From: Hyphomicrobiales bacterium
GTDB lineage: Bacteria; Pseudomonadota; Alphaproteobacteria; Rhizobiales; TMED25
Reading direction: 5' to 3'
Assembly: GCA_016780665.1 (NCBI GenBank)
Contig: JADHLM010000049.1
Span: 1-7,832 of the forward strand
DNA: 7,832 nucleotides
Positions within the stretch are counted from its first letter, which is position 1; each line of letters starts with the position of its first letter. Made by a program: the position numbers and the translations under genes. A model generated the notes under the pieces. The model had not been told where the DNA came from. It saw only the letters and a list, made by a program, of their open reading frames with translations, and ran no database searches. Below are positions 1 to 6,550 of the stretch, one piece after another.

Positions 1-51
1 TGCCTCATTAACAAGAAAAATGGTTATAAATAATAAAAAAATATACCGCAT
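1..51 (-). CDS. Start of an exported protein, cut by the window edge
   Basis: Only the first 17 codons are inside the window. They encode Met-Arg-Tyr followed by a run of Ile/Phe/Leu/Thr/Val and then Asn-Glu-Ala, which looks like the beginning of a Sec signal peptide or an N-terminal membrane anchor. The start is supported by AAGGA (positions 57-61 on the minus strand) five bases before the ATG, the best ribosome binding site in this cluster. The gene lies 25 bases after the TGA of the tiny Cys-peptide gene, or one base after the TAA that ends the same frame if that TGA is read through. It is therefore very probably co-transcribed with the YeeE/YedE transporter and exported rhodanese upstream. 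The function cannot be named from 17 residues; an exported thiol or sulfur protein would fit the context but is only a guess. Confidence 0.6.
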   Translation of the reverse strand, partial: MRYIFLLFITIFLVNEA

Positions 52-67
52 ATTATTCCTTATCCAA

Positions 68-91
68 ACATGGTGCTCAACATGGGGCACA
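68..91 (-). repeat. 12-base tandem duplication spanning the TGA of the Cys-peptide gene
   Basis: On the minus strand, TGTGCCCCATGT (91-80) is followed directly by TGAGCACCATGT (79-68), a match at 10 of 12 bases. In the reading frame of the tiny gene the first unit is Cys-Ala-Pro-Cys and the second is stop-Ala-Pro-Cys. The difference at the third base turns a Cys codon (TGT) into TGA. The second difference is synonymous (GCC and GCA, both Ala). Confidence 0.75.
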
Positions 92-208
92 GGCATTCTC
101 ACTTTGACCCGGTGATGCGAGTGCGAGAACAGGACTTGTAAGATGATCGTACATTACCATTATAAATCCGATGATTATAAGTACTGCATATATTCTTTTA
201 ACATTCAT
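77..208 (-). CDS. Tiny exported or membrane-anchored peptide ending in Cys-Ala-Pro-Cys; possible TGA readthrough to position 53
   Basis: This small gene encodes 43 residues up to the first TGA. Its ATG overlaps the transporter stop (TAATGA), a typical arrangement for translational coupling. Residues 1-5 are short and basic (MNVKR) and residues 6-19 are hydrophobic. A possible signal-peptidase site follows Ala-Leu-Ala near residue 31, which would leave a mature peptide of only 12 residues, SPGQSENACAPC. Alternatively the hydrophobic part stays as an anchor. The C-terminal CxxC suggests a redox, persulfide-carrying or metal-binding role next to sulfur genes; this is inference. I do not recognise the family. 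The oddity is the end: after the TGA (77-79) the frame reads APCLDKE and then TAA at 53-55, so decoding TGA as selenocysteine, or correcting it to a Cys codon, would give a 51-residue product with CAPC-(U/C)APC. The small size and operon position make the gene likely; which stop is used is undecided. Confidence 0.6.
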   Translation of the reverse strand: MNVKRIYAVLIIIGFIMVMYDHLTSPVLALASPGQSENACAPC

Positions 209-1308
209 TATTTATAACCTACTTTATTTCTATAAATAATACCAAAGTATGTACCAATAAATGCCATTACAAACCAAATCCATCCATGCAAACTTCCAGA
301 GGCAGTTCCACCAAGAAATGCACCAATATTACAGCCGAAGCTCAACCTAGCCCCCACACCCATAAGTATACCACCAATTCCTGCTGAAATTAACTCAGCT
401 TTTGGAGGCCAATTACTTTTTGAAAACAACCCTGTAATTGAAGCCAATAAACCAGCACCAATAATCATTCCAATATTCATCATACTGCTAACATCTGAGA
501 GAACAGAGTGTTCCAATGATCTCTTTGGTCCCGCCCAGTTCCAGAATGTAAAATTTTCTACAGGAATACCCAAAGCAGAAAATATTTTAGCACCCCAAAG
601 TGTAAAGCCATAAGTTACACCCCACGGAGAACCAGAGAAGAAAAGAACCATAATACATAATATTGCTATAATAATGGTACCAATCAGGAATTTCTTGTTT
701 AACTTTATTTTTTTCTTTCGAGCAAAAAATTGAAAAATTAGAAACATGAAAGCAAGAAGTGAAACATTAATCAATGTCTTTACAAAGAGAGGAAAATCAT
801 TGCCTATAACAATCTGCCCTAGAGACATAACATCAATTACAAATGGCAATATATAGGTACCTAATACCGAACCTATAATAAAAAAAGGTAATGCAATAAT
901 CATCCTTCCCGAACCAGCACCAAATGTAAATAATACTCCAGAACCACATCCATTGGCGAGCTGCATACCAAAACCAAACATAAGCGCCCCAATAACCAAT
1001 GATAAGTTAACGGGGGCAATACTGCCTATAATCCCAGAATTTAAGCCTATCAGTGGAATAAAGAAGAGAGAGCAAATTGTAGCAAGCAGAAAATGATAGG
1101 AAATCATTGATGGATTTTTATCTACAATAAGATTTCTCCATCCTGATGCAAATCCATATTGGAAGAATAAGAAGGTGATTCCAAGGATAATGCCAAGTGA
1201 AAGTAGTACTATACCCTTCAACCCAGAATCAAAAAATGTTAGCAGGCCTGTACTTAGACCTGCTAACAATAAAAAAGAGAATATTCCAATATTTTGAATT
1301 CTGATCAT
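208..1308 (-). CDS. YeeE/YedE-family membrane transporter, probable thiosulfate (sulfur-compound) importer
   Basis: This 366-residue, very hydrophobic protein has many membrane segments and the internal two-fold layout of the YeeE/YedE (sulfur transport, PF04143) family. The first half carries GFGMQLANGCGSG at about 112-124 and the second half carries GARLSFGCNIGAFLGG at about 319-334. These are the family's Gly-rich loops, each with one cysteine (C121 and C326). In characterised YeeE proteins such cysteines line the path by which thiosulfate is passed inward through transient S-H-S contacts. The loop YGFASGWR (51-58) resembles the family's N-terminal loop but has no cysteine, where many relatives have one. 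The length fits the family. The start has no clear Shine-Dalgarno sequence, but the hydrophobic N-terminus begins immediately after it. The gene lies 41 bases downstream of the exported rhodanese and its stop overlaps the Cys-peptide start. The substrate is inferred: thiosulfate is most likely, and another sulfur or selenium species is possible. Confidence 0.88.
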   Translation of the reverse strand: MIRIQNIGIFSFLLLAGLSTGLLTFFDSGLKGIVLLSLGIILGITFLFFQYGFASGWRNLIVDKNPSMISYHFLLATICSLFFIPLIGLNSGIIGSIAPVNLSLVIGALMFGFGMQLANGCGSGVLFTFGAGSGRMIIALPFFIIGSVLGTYILPFVIDVMSLGQIVIGNDFPLFVKTLINVSLLAFMFLIFQFFARKKKIKLNKKFLIGTIIIAILCIMVLFFSGSPWGVTYGFTLWGAKIFSALGIPVENFTFWNWAGPKRSLEHSVLSDVSSMMNIGMIIGAGLLASITGLFSKSNWPPKAELISAGIGGILMGVGARLSFGCNIGAFLGGTASGSLHGWIWFVMAFIGTYFGIIYRNKVGYK

Positions 1309-1349
1309 ATCAATTTTATATCATAAAATTATTCAGAATATATAAAAAA

Positions 1350-2312
1350 TTAGCCTATTATACCCTTTAGCTTATCAAGATTTGATCTACCAGAAGTCTC
1401 AACTGGTCTGATAGGATCTTGTGTCCATTCCACCATTGAACCATCGTATAGTCTAACATTTTTATTACCTAGAACTTCCGATAAAACAAACCAGTTGTTT
1501 GCAGCCCAGTGCCCTGTATTACAATAACTGATAACATCTTCATTTAGATAATCAGCAAAAACTTCTTTGAGTTCTGAGTCAGATTTTAGAATATTTTGTG
1601 CAACGTTATAGGCATTTTCTTGAAATAGCATTACAGATTCCGGTAATCTGCCTGCAATACGAGCTTTCGGATGTTGTGCTTCAGCATAAAATTGATCAGC
1701 TGGTCGACCATCAAGTAATATGATATCCCCCTTATTACCAACAACCTTTGCAACATCATCTGTGCTGATGTAAAGTTCTGGAACAAATTTTGCTGTAAAA
1801 TTACCAGCAGATCTTTTAACGAAATCACCAGTCTCAATTTCATTTGGGTATACATTCTTCCAGGCATTTAAACCGCCATTTAGCACAGAAACATTATCAT
1901 GCCCAAAAACTTTAAAGGTCCAATAACTACGTGCTGCACTTCCAAAATCACTTGATGAAACACCAGCTGGAATAATTACAACGTGTGTATCATCATTTAC
2001 TCCAAGACTTCTCGCTAAAATTTGAAACTGTTCTTCTGTTGGGACGAGTCCAACTGTATTATCTACATTTACTCTCCATCCATCTTTACCATAATCTGAA
2101 TGAATTGATGTAGGTATATGACCATCAAGATACGTTTCGTAACTGCCGCCGCCAATACTGTTTCTAATATCTATCAGAAGGATGTTACTATTTGTTTCCC
2201 CTGATTCAATTTTTCCTTTTAACCATTCAACATCAACTAAAGGTGAAGCAATTAAATTAGAAGAGAAAAAGACTACTGTAAAAAATGCAAAAAAACTATT
2301 TAAATATTTCAT
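1350..2312 (-). CDS. Exported two-domain rhodanese (thiosulfate/3-mercaptopyruvate sulfurtransferase type)
   Basis: This 320-residue protein transfers sulfane sulfur from thiosulfate, mercaptopyruvate or a similar donor to a thiol acceptor, forming a cysteine persulfide. Residues 1-23 form a signal peptide (short basic start, then Phe/Val-rich, ending near IAS), so it should act in the periplasm. An N-terminal rhodanese-like domain (about 25-160) has the DIR and GHIPTS motifs, but its active loop (IPAGVSSSDFGSAAR) has no cysteine, as usual for the inactive domain. The C-terminal domain (about 180-305) has LLDGRP and the catalytic loop YCNTGHWAA with C264. That loop is closer to periplasmic sulfurtransferases than to the CGSGVT loop of cytoplasmic SseA. 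I chose the start at 2312 because it begins the signal peptide and has GGAG (2320-2323) seven bases upstream; the frame stays open to 2372 but that extension is not plausible. It is the first gene of the sulfur cluster and probably hands sulfur to, or acts beside, the YeeE/YedE transporter. The physiological donor is unknown. Confidence 0.88.
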   Translation of the reverse strand: MKYLNSFFAFFTVVFFSSNLIASPLVDVEWLKGKIESGETNSNILLIDIRNSIGGGSYETYLDGHIPTSIHSDYGKDGWRVNVDNTVGLVPTEEQFQILARSLGVNDDTHVVIIPAGVSSSDFGSAARSYWTFKVFGHDNVSVLNGGLNAWKNVYPNEIETGDFVKRSAGNFTAKFVPELYISTDDVAKVVGNKGDIILLDGRPADQFYAEAQHPKARIAGRLPESVMLFQENAYNVAQNILKSDSELKEVFADYLNEDVISYCNTGHWAANNWFVLSEVLGNKNVRLYDGSMVEWTQDPIRPVETSGRSNLDKLKGIIG

Positions 2313-2344
2313 ATTGATACTCCAAAAATAAATTATATGATCAG

Positions 2345-2372
2345 AATATATGGGCAAATCAGATACAATCAA
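2345..2372 (-). promoter_or_regulatory. Candidate sigma-70 promoter for the rhodanese-transporter operon
   Basis: On the minus strand, TTGATT (2372-2367), 16 bases, then TATATT (2350-2345) would start transcription about 26 bases before the rhodanese ATG. A perfect TATAAT (2337-2332) lies closer, but it would give a leader of only about 13 bases and has no good -35 element. Such boxes are common by chance in AT-rich DNA, so this is tentative. Confidence 0.3.
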
Positions 2373-2480
2373 TATGCTTATTTACAAATAAAAACAAAAA
2401 ACTCACACTTCTATATTTTGGAGCATTCAATTCTATTGGGGTTAAATTTTTTAGGAAATTTCCGTCTTAAAAATCGTTAG

Positions 2481-2509
2481 AAAATGGGAATAAATCAAAC
2501 GCCCATTTT
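2481..2509 (-). terminator. Possible terminator after the aldehyde dehydrogenase gene
   Basis: This is a perfect 8-base inverted repeat, AAAATGGG and CCCATTTT, with a 13-base loop, starting 25 bases beyond the dehydrogenase stop. In the minus-strand transcript the 3' arm ends in UUUU, but there is no long U-run after it. It could be a weak terminator or only a 3'-end stabilising hairpin. It separates the dehydrogenase from the rhodanese operon, which also has promoter-like sequence of its own. Confidence 0.4.
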
Positions 2510-2534
2510 AAACTTTTAATTAAATCTTACCCAA

Positions 2535-3968
2535 TTACCAGATTGAAGATATGTATTGGGCTTCCATGAATTCAAGCATTCCTTCATGCCCACCTTCTCT
2601 TCCAAGCCCAGATTGTTTTGTACCACCAAATGGAGCAGCCGGATCAGACACTAAACCTCGGTTTAAACCAACCATTCCATAATCTAGTCTTTCACAGACC
2701 TGCATGCCTTTTTTCATATCCTCTGTGAAGACATATGCGACAAGACCGTATTCGGTATCGTTAGCTCTTTTGATCACTTCCTCTGTGTCATTAAATGTTT
2801 GTATTGCTGCCACAGGCCCGAATATTTCATCATTCAAACACTCAGATTTATCAGATACATTAAACAAGACTGTCGGAGGATAATAATACCCCGGACCGTC
2901 TATGTTTTGACCACCAACACAAAGCTCAGCGCCTTTTGATAAAGCGTCCTCAACAAAGAAAGCAACTTTATCACGTGTTTCTTTGTTGACTAATGGGCCA
3001 ACATCAACAGATTTATCTAAACCATTGCCAACTTTTAAGGATCCCATTCTTTCAGAGAATTTAACTTTGAATTCTTCTGCAATGTTTTCATGGACATAAA
3101 TTCTATTAGCAGCTGTACATGCCTCACCAAGGTTTCTCATCTTAGCAACCATTGCTCCTTCGACAGCTGTATTCATATCAGCGTCATCGAAGACAATTAG
3201 CGGTGCATTACCACCAAGTTCCATTGATGTCTTTAATACTTGATCACTAGCACCTTTTAATAACTTTCTTCCCACCTCTGTTGAACCAGTAAATGATACA
3301 AGCCTTACTCTTTTATCATGCAGCAAATGATCAACCAATTTAGATGTATTTCGTGATGGAAGAACAGAGACAAGACCATTTGGAACGCCTGCTTCTTCGA
3401 GTAATGGCATAAGTTCGAGCATGGTTAACGGTGTTTCTGATGCTGGTTTGATGATTACAGGACAACCAGCAGCAATTGCTGGTGCAATTTTTCTTGTACC
3501 CATCGCTGCTGGATAATTCCAAGGTGTTACAAGGATAGAAATTCCAATTGGTTTATATTGTACGACGATACGTGCCCCTGAGGCAGGTGCATTAGATATT
3601 TGACCTATACCTCTAACGGCTTCTTCAGAATACCAACGAAAAAACTCAGCAGAATATAGTGCTTCACCTTTTGCATCACCATATGCTTTACCGTTTTCTA
3701 GCGTGATGATTTTTGCAAAATCCTCAATTCTATCCATAAATAATTCATATGCTTTACGAAGTACTACTGACTTGTCTCTCGGTGAAACCTTTGACCAACT
3801 TTCAAATGCAACTTCTGCGGCATCTATAGCTTTTTTTGCGTCTTCTATTTCAGCTGATGAAACTGATGTTATCACTTCTTCTGTTGCTGGATTAATGACG
3901 TCGAATGTCTCTTTATTTGCTCCATCAAGCCATTCACCGTTGATGTATAATTTATTCTTATATTCCAT
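2535..3968 (-). CDS. gabD: Aldehyde dehydrogenase, probable NAD(P)-dependent succinate-semialdehyde dehydrogenase
   Basis: This 477-residue cytoplasmic enzyme would oxidise an aldehyde, most likely succinate semialdehyde to succinate, at the end of the 4-aminobutyrate route. The aldehyde dehydrogenase fold is complete. The oxyanion Asn is in PWNYP (N151), the cofactor-binding Lys in KPAS (K174), FTGSTEVGR at 226-234 is the nucleotide-binding turn, the general base Glu is in MELGGNAP (E250), the catalytic Cys is in GEACTAANR (C284), and EIFGP is at 381-385. The FFRWYSEEAVRG region (109-120) and the C-terminal APFGGTKQSGLGREGG stretch (445-460) are those of the succinate-semialdehyde subfamily. 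The start at 3968 has AAGGTG (3975-3980) six bases upstream and matches the family N-terminus (YINGEW). The open frame upstream to 4055 is rich in Tyr, Cys and Phe and is not coding. There is no 4-aminobutyrate transaminase nearby, so glutarate semialdehyde or another aldehyde remains possible. It is transcribed alone, divergently from the ABC exporter. Confidence 0.85.
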   Translation of the reverse strand: MEYKNKLYINGEWLDGANKETFDVINPATEEVITSVSSAEIEDAKKAIDAAEVAFESWSKVSPRDKSVVLRKAYELFMDRIEDFAKIITLENGKAYGDAKGEALYSAEFFRWYSEEAVRGIGQISNAPASGARIVVQYKPIGISILVTPWNYPAAMGTRKIAPAIAAGCPVIIKPASETPLTMLELMPLLEEAGVPNGLVSVLPSRNTSKLVDHLLHDKRVRLVSFTGSTEVGRKLLKGASDQVLKTSMELGGNAPLIVFDDADMNTAVEGAMVAKMRNLGEACTAANRIYVHENIAEEFKVKFSERMGSLKVGNGLDKSVDVGPLVNKETRDKVAFFVEDALSKGAELCVGGQNIDGPGYYYPPTVLFNVSDKSECLNDEIFGPVAAIQTFNDTEEVIKRANDTEYGLVAYVFTEDMKKGMQVCERLDYGMVGLNRGLVSDPAAPFGGTKQSGLGREGGHEGMLEFMEAQYISSIW

Positions 3969-4090
3969 AACTTTCACCTTGTAATAATAAATAAAGCATC
4001 TACATAATATATAGTAGTTTTTAAAATAAAAAACTATAGTTTTGCAAATTATCATTCAAATTAGTAATCTATAAAAATAACTTTAAATAA
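3969..4090. promoter_or_regulatory. Divergent intergenic region between the dehydrogenase and the ABC exporter
   Basis: These 122 AT-rich bases must hold the promoters of both genes. An inverted repeat, TAGTTTTT at 4015-4022 and AAAAACTA at 4029-4036 with a 6-base spacer, could be an operator serving both directions, but its arms are mostly A/T. For the plus strand, TTGCAA (4042-4047), 17 bases, then TAATCT (4065-4070) is a poor promoter match. For the minus strand a TATATT lies upstream of the AAGGTG ribosome binding site. The ABC gene has no visible Shine-Dalgarno sequence. Confidence 0.35.
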
Positions 4091-5008
4091 ATGAAAAATA
4101 TCATTGAGATAAAAAATTTATCTAAAAAATTTGTAGATGGCACAGAAGCACTTTCTAGTGTTAATCTGGATATTCATGATGGTGAAATTATTGCACTACT
4201 TGGCCCGAATGGTGCAGGAAAAACAACACTTATATCTGCAGTGTGCGGAATAACCAATATGTCATCAGGTTCTGTTCAAGTTGCTGGATTTGACGTAAAA
4301 AAAGACTACCGTAAAACACGCTCCATTATCGGATTGGTTCCGCAAGAAATTGCACTGCAACCATTTGAAAAAGTAATTGATGTTGTTCGTTATTCAAGAA
4401 ACCTATTTGGATTCAAAAATGATGACAAATATATAGAAGATATTCTCAAGAGGCTTTTATTATGGGAAAAGAAAGACAAAAGAATTGTTGAGCTATCGGG
4501 TGGTATGAAAAGACGTGTTATTATTGCAAAAGCTCTCAGCCACAACCCTAAGATACTATTTTTAGATGAACCAACTGCGGGGGTAGATGTTGATCTGCGT
4601 ATTGATATGTGGCAACTCATCAAAGAAATAAGGGCGAAGGGTACAACTATTATACTAACTACGCATTATATCGAAGAAGCACAAGAGATCGCTGATCGTA
4701 TTTCTATCATAAATAAGGGTAAAATACTTCTTACCGAAAAGAAAACCGAACTTATTGAAAAAATGGGACAGAAAGTAATATCAATAGTACTGAGTGAAGC
4801 AATAAATCATACAAAATACTCTGATGAGTTTGATATAATTAATGACGCTGAATCAAATCAACATATAATTCATTACAATTACTTAAAGAGTGATAAGAAC
4901 TTTGATAGGTTTATAACAACACTTAAAAATGATGGGCATGTTATTAACAATATTGAGACTAAAGAAAAATCGTTAGAAGAAATTTTCTTAGATATAGTGA
5001 GTAAATAA
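4091..5008 (+). CDS. yadG: ABC-2 exporter ATP-binding protein (YadG-like)
   Basis: This 305-residue cytoplasmic ATPase drives the neighbouring permease. All nucleotide-binding motifs are intact: Walker A GPNGAGKTT (38-46), Q-loop Gln in VPQE (Q85), ABC signature LSGGMKRR (135-142), Walker B ILFLDEP (155-161, catalytic E160), D-loop AGVD (163-166) and the switch His in LTTHYIEEA (H192). After the ATPase core, residues 220-305 form the C-terminal extension usual for exporters of this type, ending in SLEEIFLDIV, a typical closing motif. Length and partner gene match E. coli YadG/YadH, whose physiological substrate is not established; drug, lipid or polysaccharide export are all possible. The stop codon is two bases before the permease ATG, so the two are almost certainly one transcriptional and translational unit. 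No ribosome binding site is evident before the ATG. Confidence 0.9.
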   Translation: MKNIIEIKNLSKKFVDGTEALSSVNLDIHDGEIIALLGPNGAGKTTLISAVCGITNMSSGSVQVAGFDVKKDYRKTRSIIGLVPQEIALQPFEKVIDVVRYSRNLFGFKNDDKYIEDILKRLLLWEKKDKRIVELSGGMKRRVIIAKALSHNPKILFLDEPTAGVDVDLRIDMWQLIKEIRAKGTTIILTTHYIEEAQEIADRISIINKGKILLTEKKTELIEKMGQKVISIVLSEAINHTKYSDEFDIINDAESNQHIIHYNYLKSDKNFDRFITTLKNDGHVINNIETKEKSLEEIFLDIVSK

Positions 5009-5010
5009 TT

Positions 5011-5772
5011 ATGAATATTCAAGCAATAAAAGCTATCTATATATTCGAAATGTCGAGAACAATACGTACACTTGTCCAAAGCATTGCATCACCCGTAATC
5101 TCAACTGTATTATATTTTATCGTATTTGGTTCGGCTATAGGCAGCAGAATGGAAAACATTAGTGACGTTAGCTATGGTAGTTTTATTGTTCCAGGCTTAA
5201 TATTACTTACTGTGTCATTACAGAGCCTATCAAATGCATCTTTTTCAATATATTTTCCTAGATTTATTGGGACAATTAACGAATTACTATCCGCTCCCGT
5301 ATCTTACACGGAAATTGTAATTGGGTATATTTCTGCGGCAGTAACAAAGTCGATGATAATTGGTTTAATTATACTTATAACTGCATCTTTTCTTGTAGAT
5401 ATTAGCATACAGCATCCAATATGGATGATTTGTATATTGTTTCTATCATGTGTTGCTTTCAGCTTGATGGGTTTCATAGTTGGAATATGGGCAAAAAACT
5501 TTGAGCAAATCACAATCATTCCTGATTTAATCATAACACCATTGGTTTTTTTAGGTGGAAGTTTCTATTCAATAACATTATTACCAGAATTTTGGCAAAA
5601 GGTTACTCTCTTCAATCCGATAGTTTACCTCATTTCAGGTTTCCGATGGGCATTCTTTGGAAACTCCGATGTATATATTGGGTATAGTATATTCGCCATA
5701 ATAACTTTCACATTAATATGTTTGCTTATCATCTGGAGAATATTCTCGACTGGGTATAGAATTAAAAATTAG
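5011..5772 (+). CDS. yadH: ABC-2 family exporter permease (YadH-like)
   Basis: This 253-residue inner-membrane protein has about six hydrophobic segments, near residues 22-42, 58-76, 104-128, 137-160, 170-188 and 223-245. Characteristic ABC-2 membrane-domain features are visible. These are the N-terminal Arg-containing amphipathic stretch, YGSFIVPGLILL (55-66), the coupling region INELLSAPVS (89-98), FLGGSFYSITLLPEFWQ (180-196), and NPIVYLISGFRWAFFG (202-217). These last two are hallmarks of the YadH/NodJ-like branch. It pairs with the ATPase encoded two bases upstream to form a homodimeric-type half exporter of two ATPases and two permeases. The substrate cannot be read from the sequence. 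No terminator is visible after it, so the next gene could share its transcript. Confidence 0.88.
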   Translation: MNIQAIKAIYIFEMSRTIRTLVQSIASPVISTVLYFIVFGSAIGSRMENISDVSYGSFIVPGLILLTVSLQSLSNASFSIYFPRFIGTINELLSAPVSYTEIVIGYISAAVTKSMIIGLIILITASFLVDISIQHPIWMICILFLSCVAFSLMGFIVGIWAKNFEQITIIPDLIITPLVFLGGSFYSITLLPEFWQKVTLFNPIVYLISGFRWAFFGNSDVYIGYSIFAIITFTLICLLIIWRIFSTGYRIKN

Positions 5773-5836
5773 TTATAATAATTTTGTAATATTTATCCTA
5801 GAATTTATTAATAAGTTTTTTAAAGTAAATATTACT

Positions 5837-6550
5837 ATGAATAATAATAAAAAAATAATCCTATCAATATACTTATTTTGTATGATTACATTTGTAGTCA
5901 TTATCTTTGATGGTTTCTCACTGCAGGAAATTATTTCCCTTGAATTTTTATTAATCTTAAAAGAATCTTTCATAGAAATCTCACAAAACAACACCCTCAT
6001 TACATCCCTTGCAATAATTATTTTAGCTCTGCTCTGGGCTTTCTTCCTAGGCTTTAACGCCCCAATTGGAATTTTTTCAGGTATGATATTAGGTTCGTAT
6101 CTTGGAACGGTCATTTCGCTCATAGGTCTTACTGCTGGAGCGACCCTATTATATATCTCAGCACAATATTTATTTAAAAAAAATCTCAATAATTTATTTA
6201 AAAATAAATATTCAAATATAAGAGGAAAGTTTCATAATAACGAACTAATATTCTTTGTATTATATAGAATTTTTGTTGGCATACCATTTGGTATTTCAAA
6301 CCTTGTTGCTGTTTTATTTAATGTTCAGACAAAAAATTTCATTATTGGTACAATAATTGGAATTTTCCCATCAATTTTTATATGGGCATCTATTGGATCA
6401 GGTTTTGACAATATCATTTCTAAAAATCAAGAAATACCTGGTATGAGTGAAATCATATCTTCACCCGAAATAAGGACACCAATCATTTATTTTATGATTT
6501 TTGTAGCTCTTGTTTTTTTAGGAAAAAAATTGGTCAATAGACAAAGCTGA
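5837..6550 (+). CDS. VTT-domain (TVP38/TMEM64, DedA-like) membrane protein
   Basis: This 237-residue integral membrane protein has hydrophobic segments at about 8-24, 53-72, 76-113, 138-163, 167-188 and 214-230. The central part carries the VTT signature in two halves: FNAPIGIFSGMILGSYLG (73-90) followed by a Gly/Ala-rich helix, and YRIFVGIPFGISNLVAVLF (143-161) followed by the GTIIGIFPS turn (171-179). The Arg and Pro of the second motif (R144, P150) are the conserved positions of TVP38/DedA proteins, and the length fits the family. Members act in lipid scrambling or recycling of lipid carriers and in membrane homeostasis in general; the role of this one is not known. It starts 64 bases after the permease gene without a visible terminator or a convincing Shine-Dalgarno sequence. 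Its TGA abuts the TGA of the opposing gene. Confidence 0.8.
   Translation: MNNNKKIILSIYLFCMITFVVIIFDGFSLQEIISLEFLLILKESFIEISQNNTLITSLAIIILALLWAFFLGFNAPIGIFSGMILGSYLGTVISLIGLTAGATLLYISAQYLFKKNLNNLFKNKYSNIRGKFHNNELIFFVLYRIFVGIPFGISNLVAVLFNVQTKNFIIGTIIGIFPSIFIWASIGSGFDNIISKNQEIPGMSEIISSPEIRTPIIYFMIFVALVFLGKKLVNRQS

Noticed and set aside
64..73. Short hairpin CCA-TGTT-TGG just after the TGA of the Cys-peptide gene as a SECIS element
   Set aside because: It has a three-base-pair stem only, is too close to the TGA, and lacks a G/GU at the start of a well-formed apical loop.
1298..2347. A 13-base sequence around TGATCA at the transporter start (1298-1310) recurs inverted in the rhodanese leader (2335-2347), and an 11-base TCAGAATATAT occurs at 1333-1343 and 2341-2351
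   Set aside because: Repeats of this length are expected by chance in nearly 8 kb of AT-rich sequence. There is no further symmetry or spacing pattern to support an operator.
2313..2372. Longer start for the rhodanese, adding 20 residues before the signal peptide
   Set aside because: The downstream ATG at 2312 has a good GGAG site at the right distance and begins a clean signal peptide; the extension would bury it and runs through promoter-like sequence.
2337..2480. Plus-strand open frame of 47 codons starting ATG ATC AGA, upstream of and opposite to the rhodanese gene
   Set aside because: It has no ribosome binding site and a composition typical of AT-rich noncoding DNA, and it overlaps the likely promoter of the rhodanese gene. 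It is most likely chance.
3703..3984. Plus-strand 93-codon open frame inside the dehydrogenase
   Set aside because: It lies antisense to a fully conserved enzyme-coding region and shows no recognisable protein features.
4015..4036. The TAGTTTTT/AAAAACTA inverted repeat as a bidirectional terminator
   Set aside because: It lies between divergent gene starts, where no transcript is expected to end, and its stem is almost all A-T pairs.
3969..4055. Longer start for the aldehyde dehydrogenase
   Set aside because: The extra 29 residues are Tyr/Phe/Ile/Cys-rich translation of intergenic DNA. The ATG at 3968 has AAGGTG six bases upstream and matches the family start.
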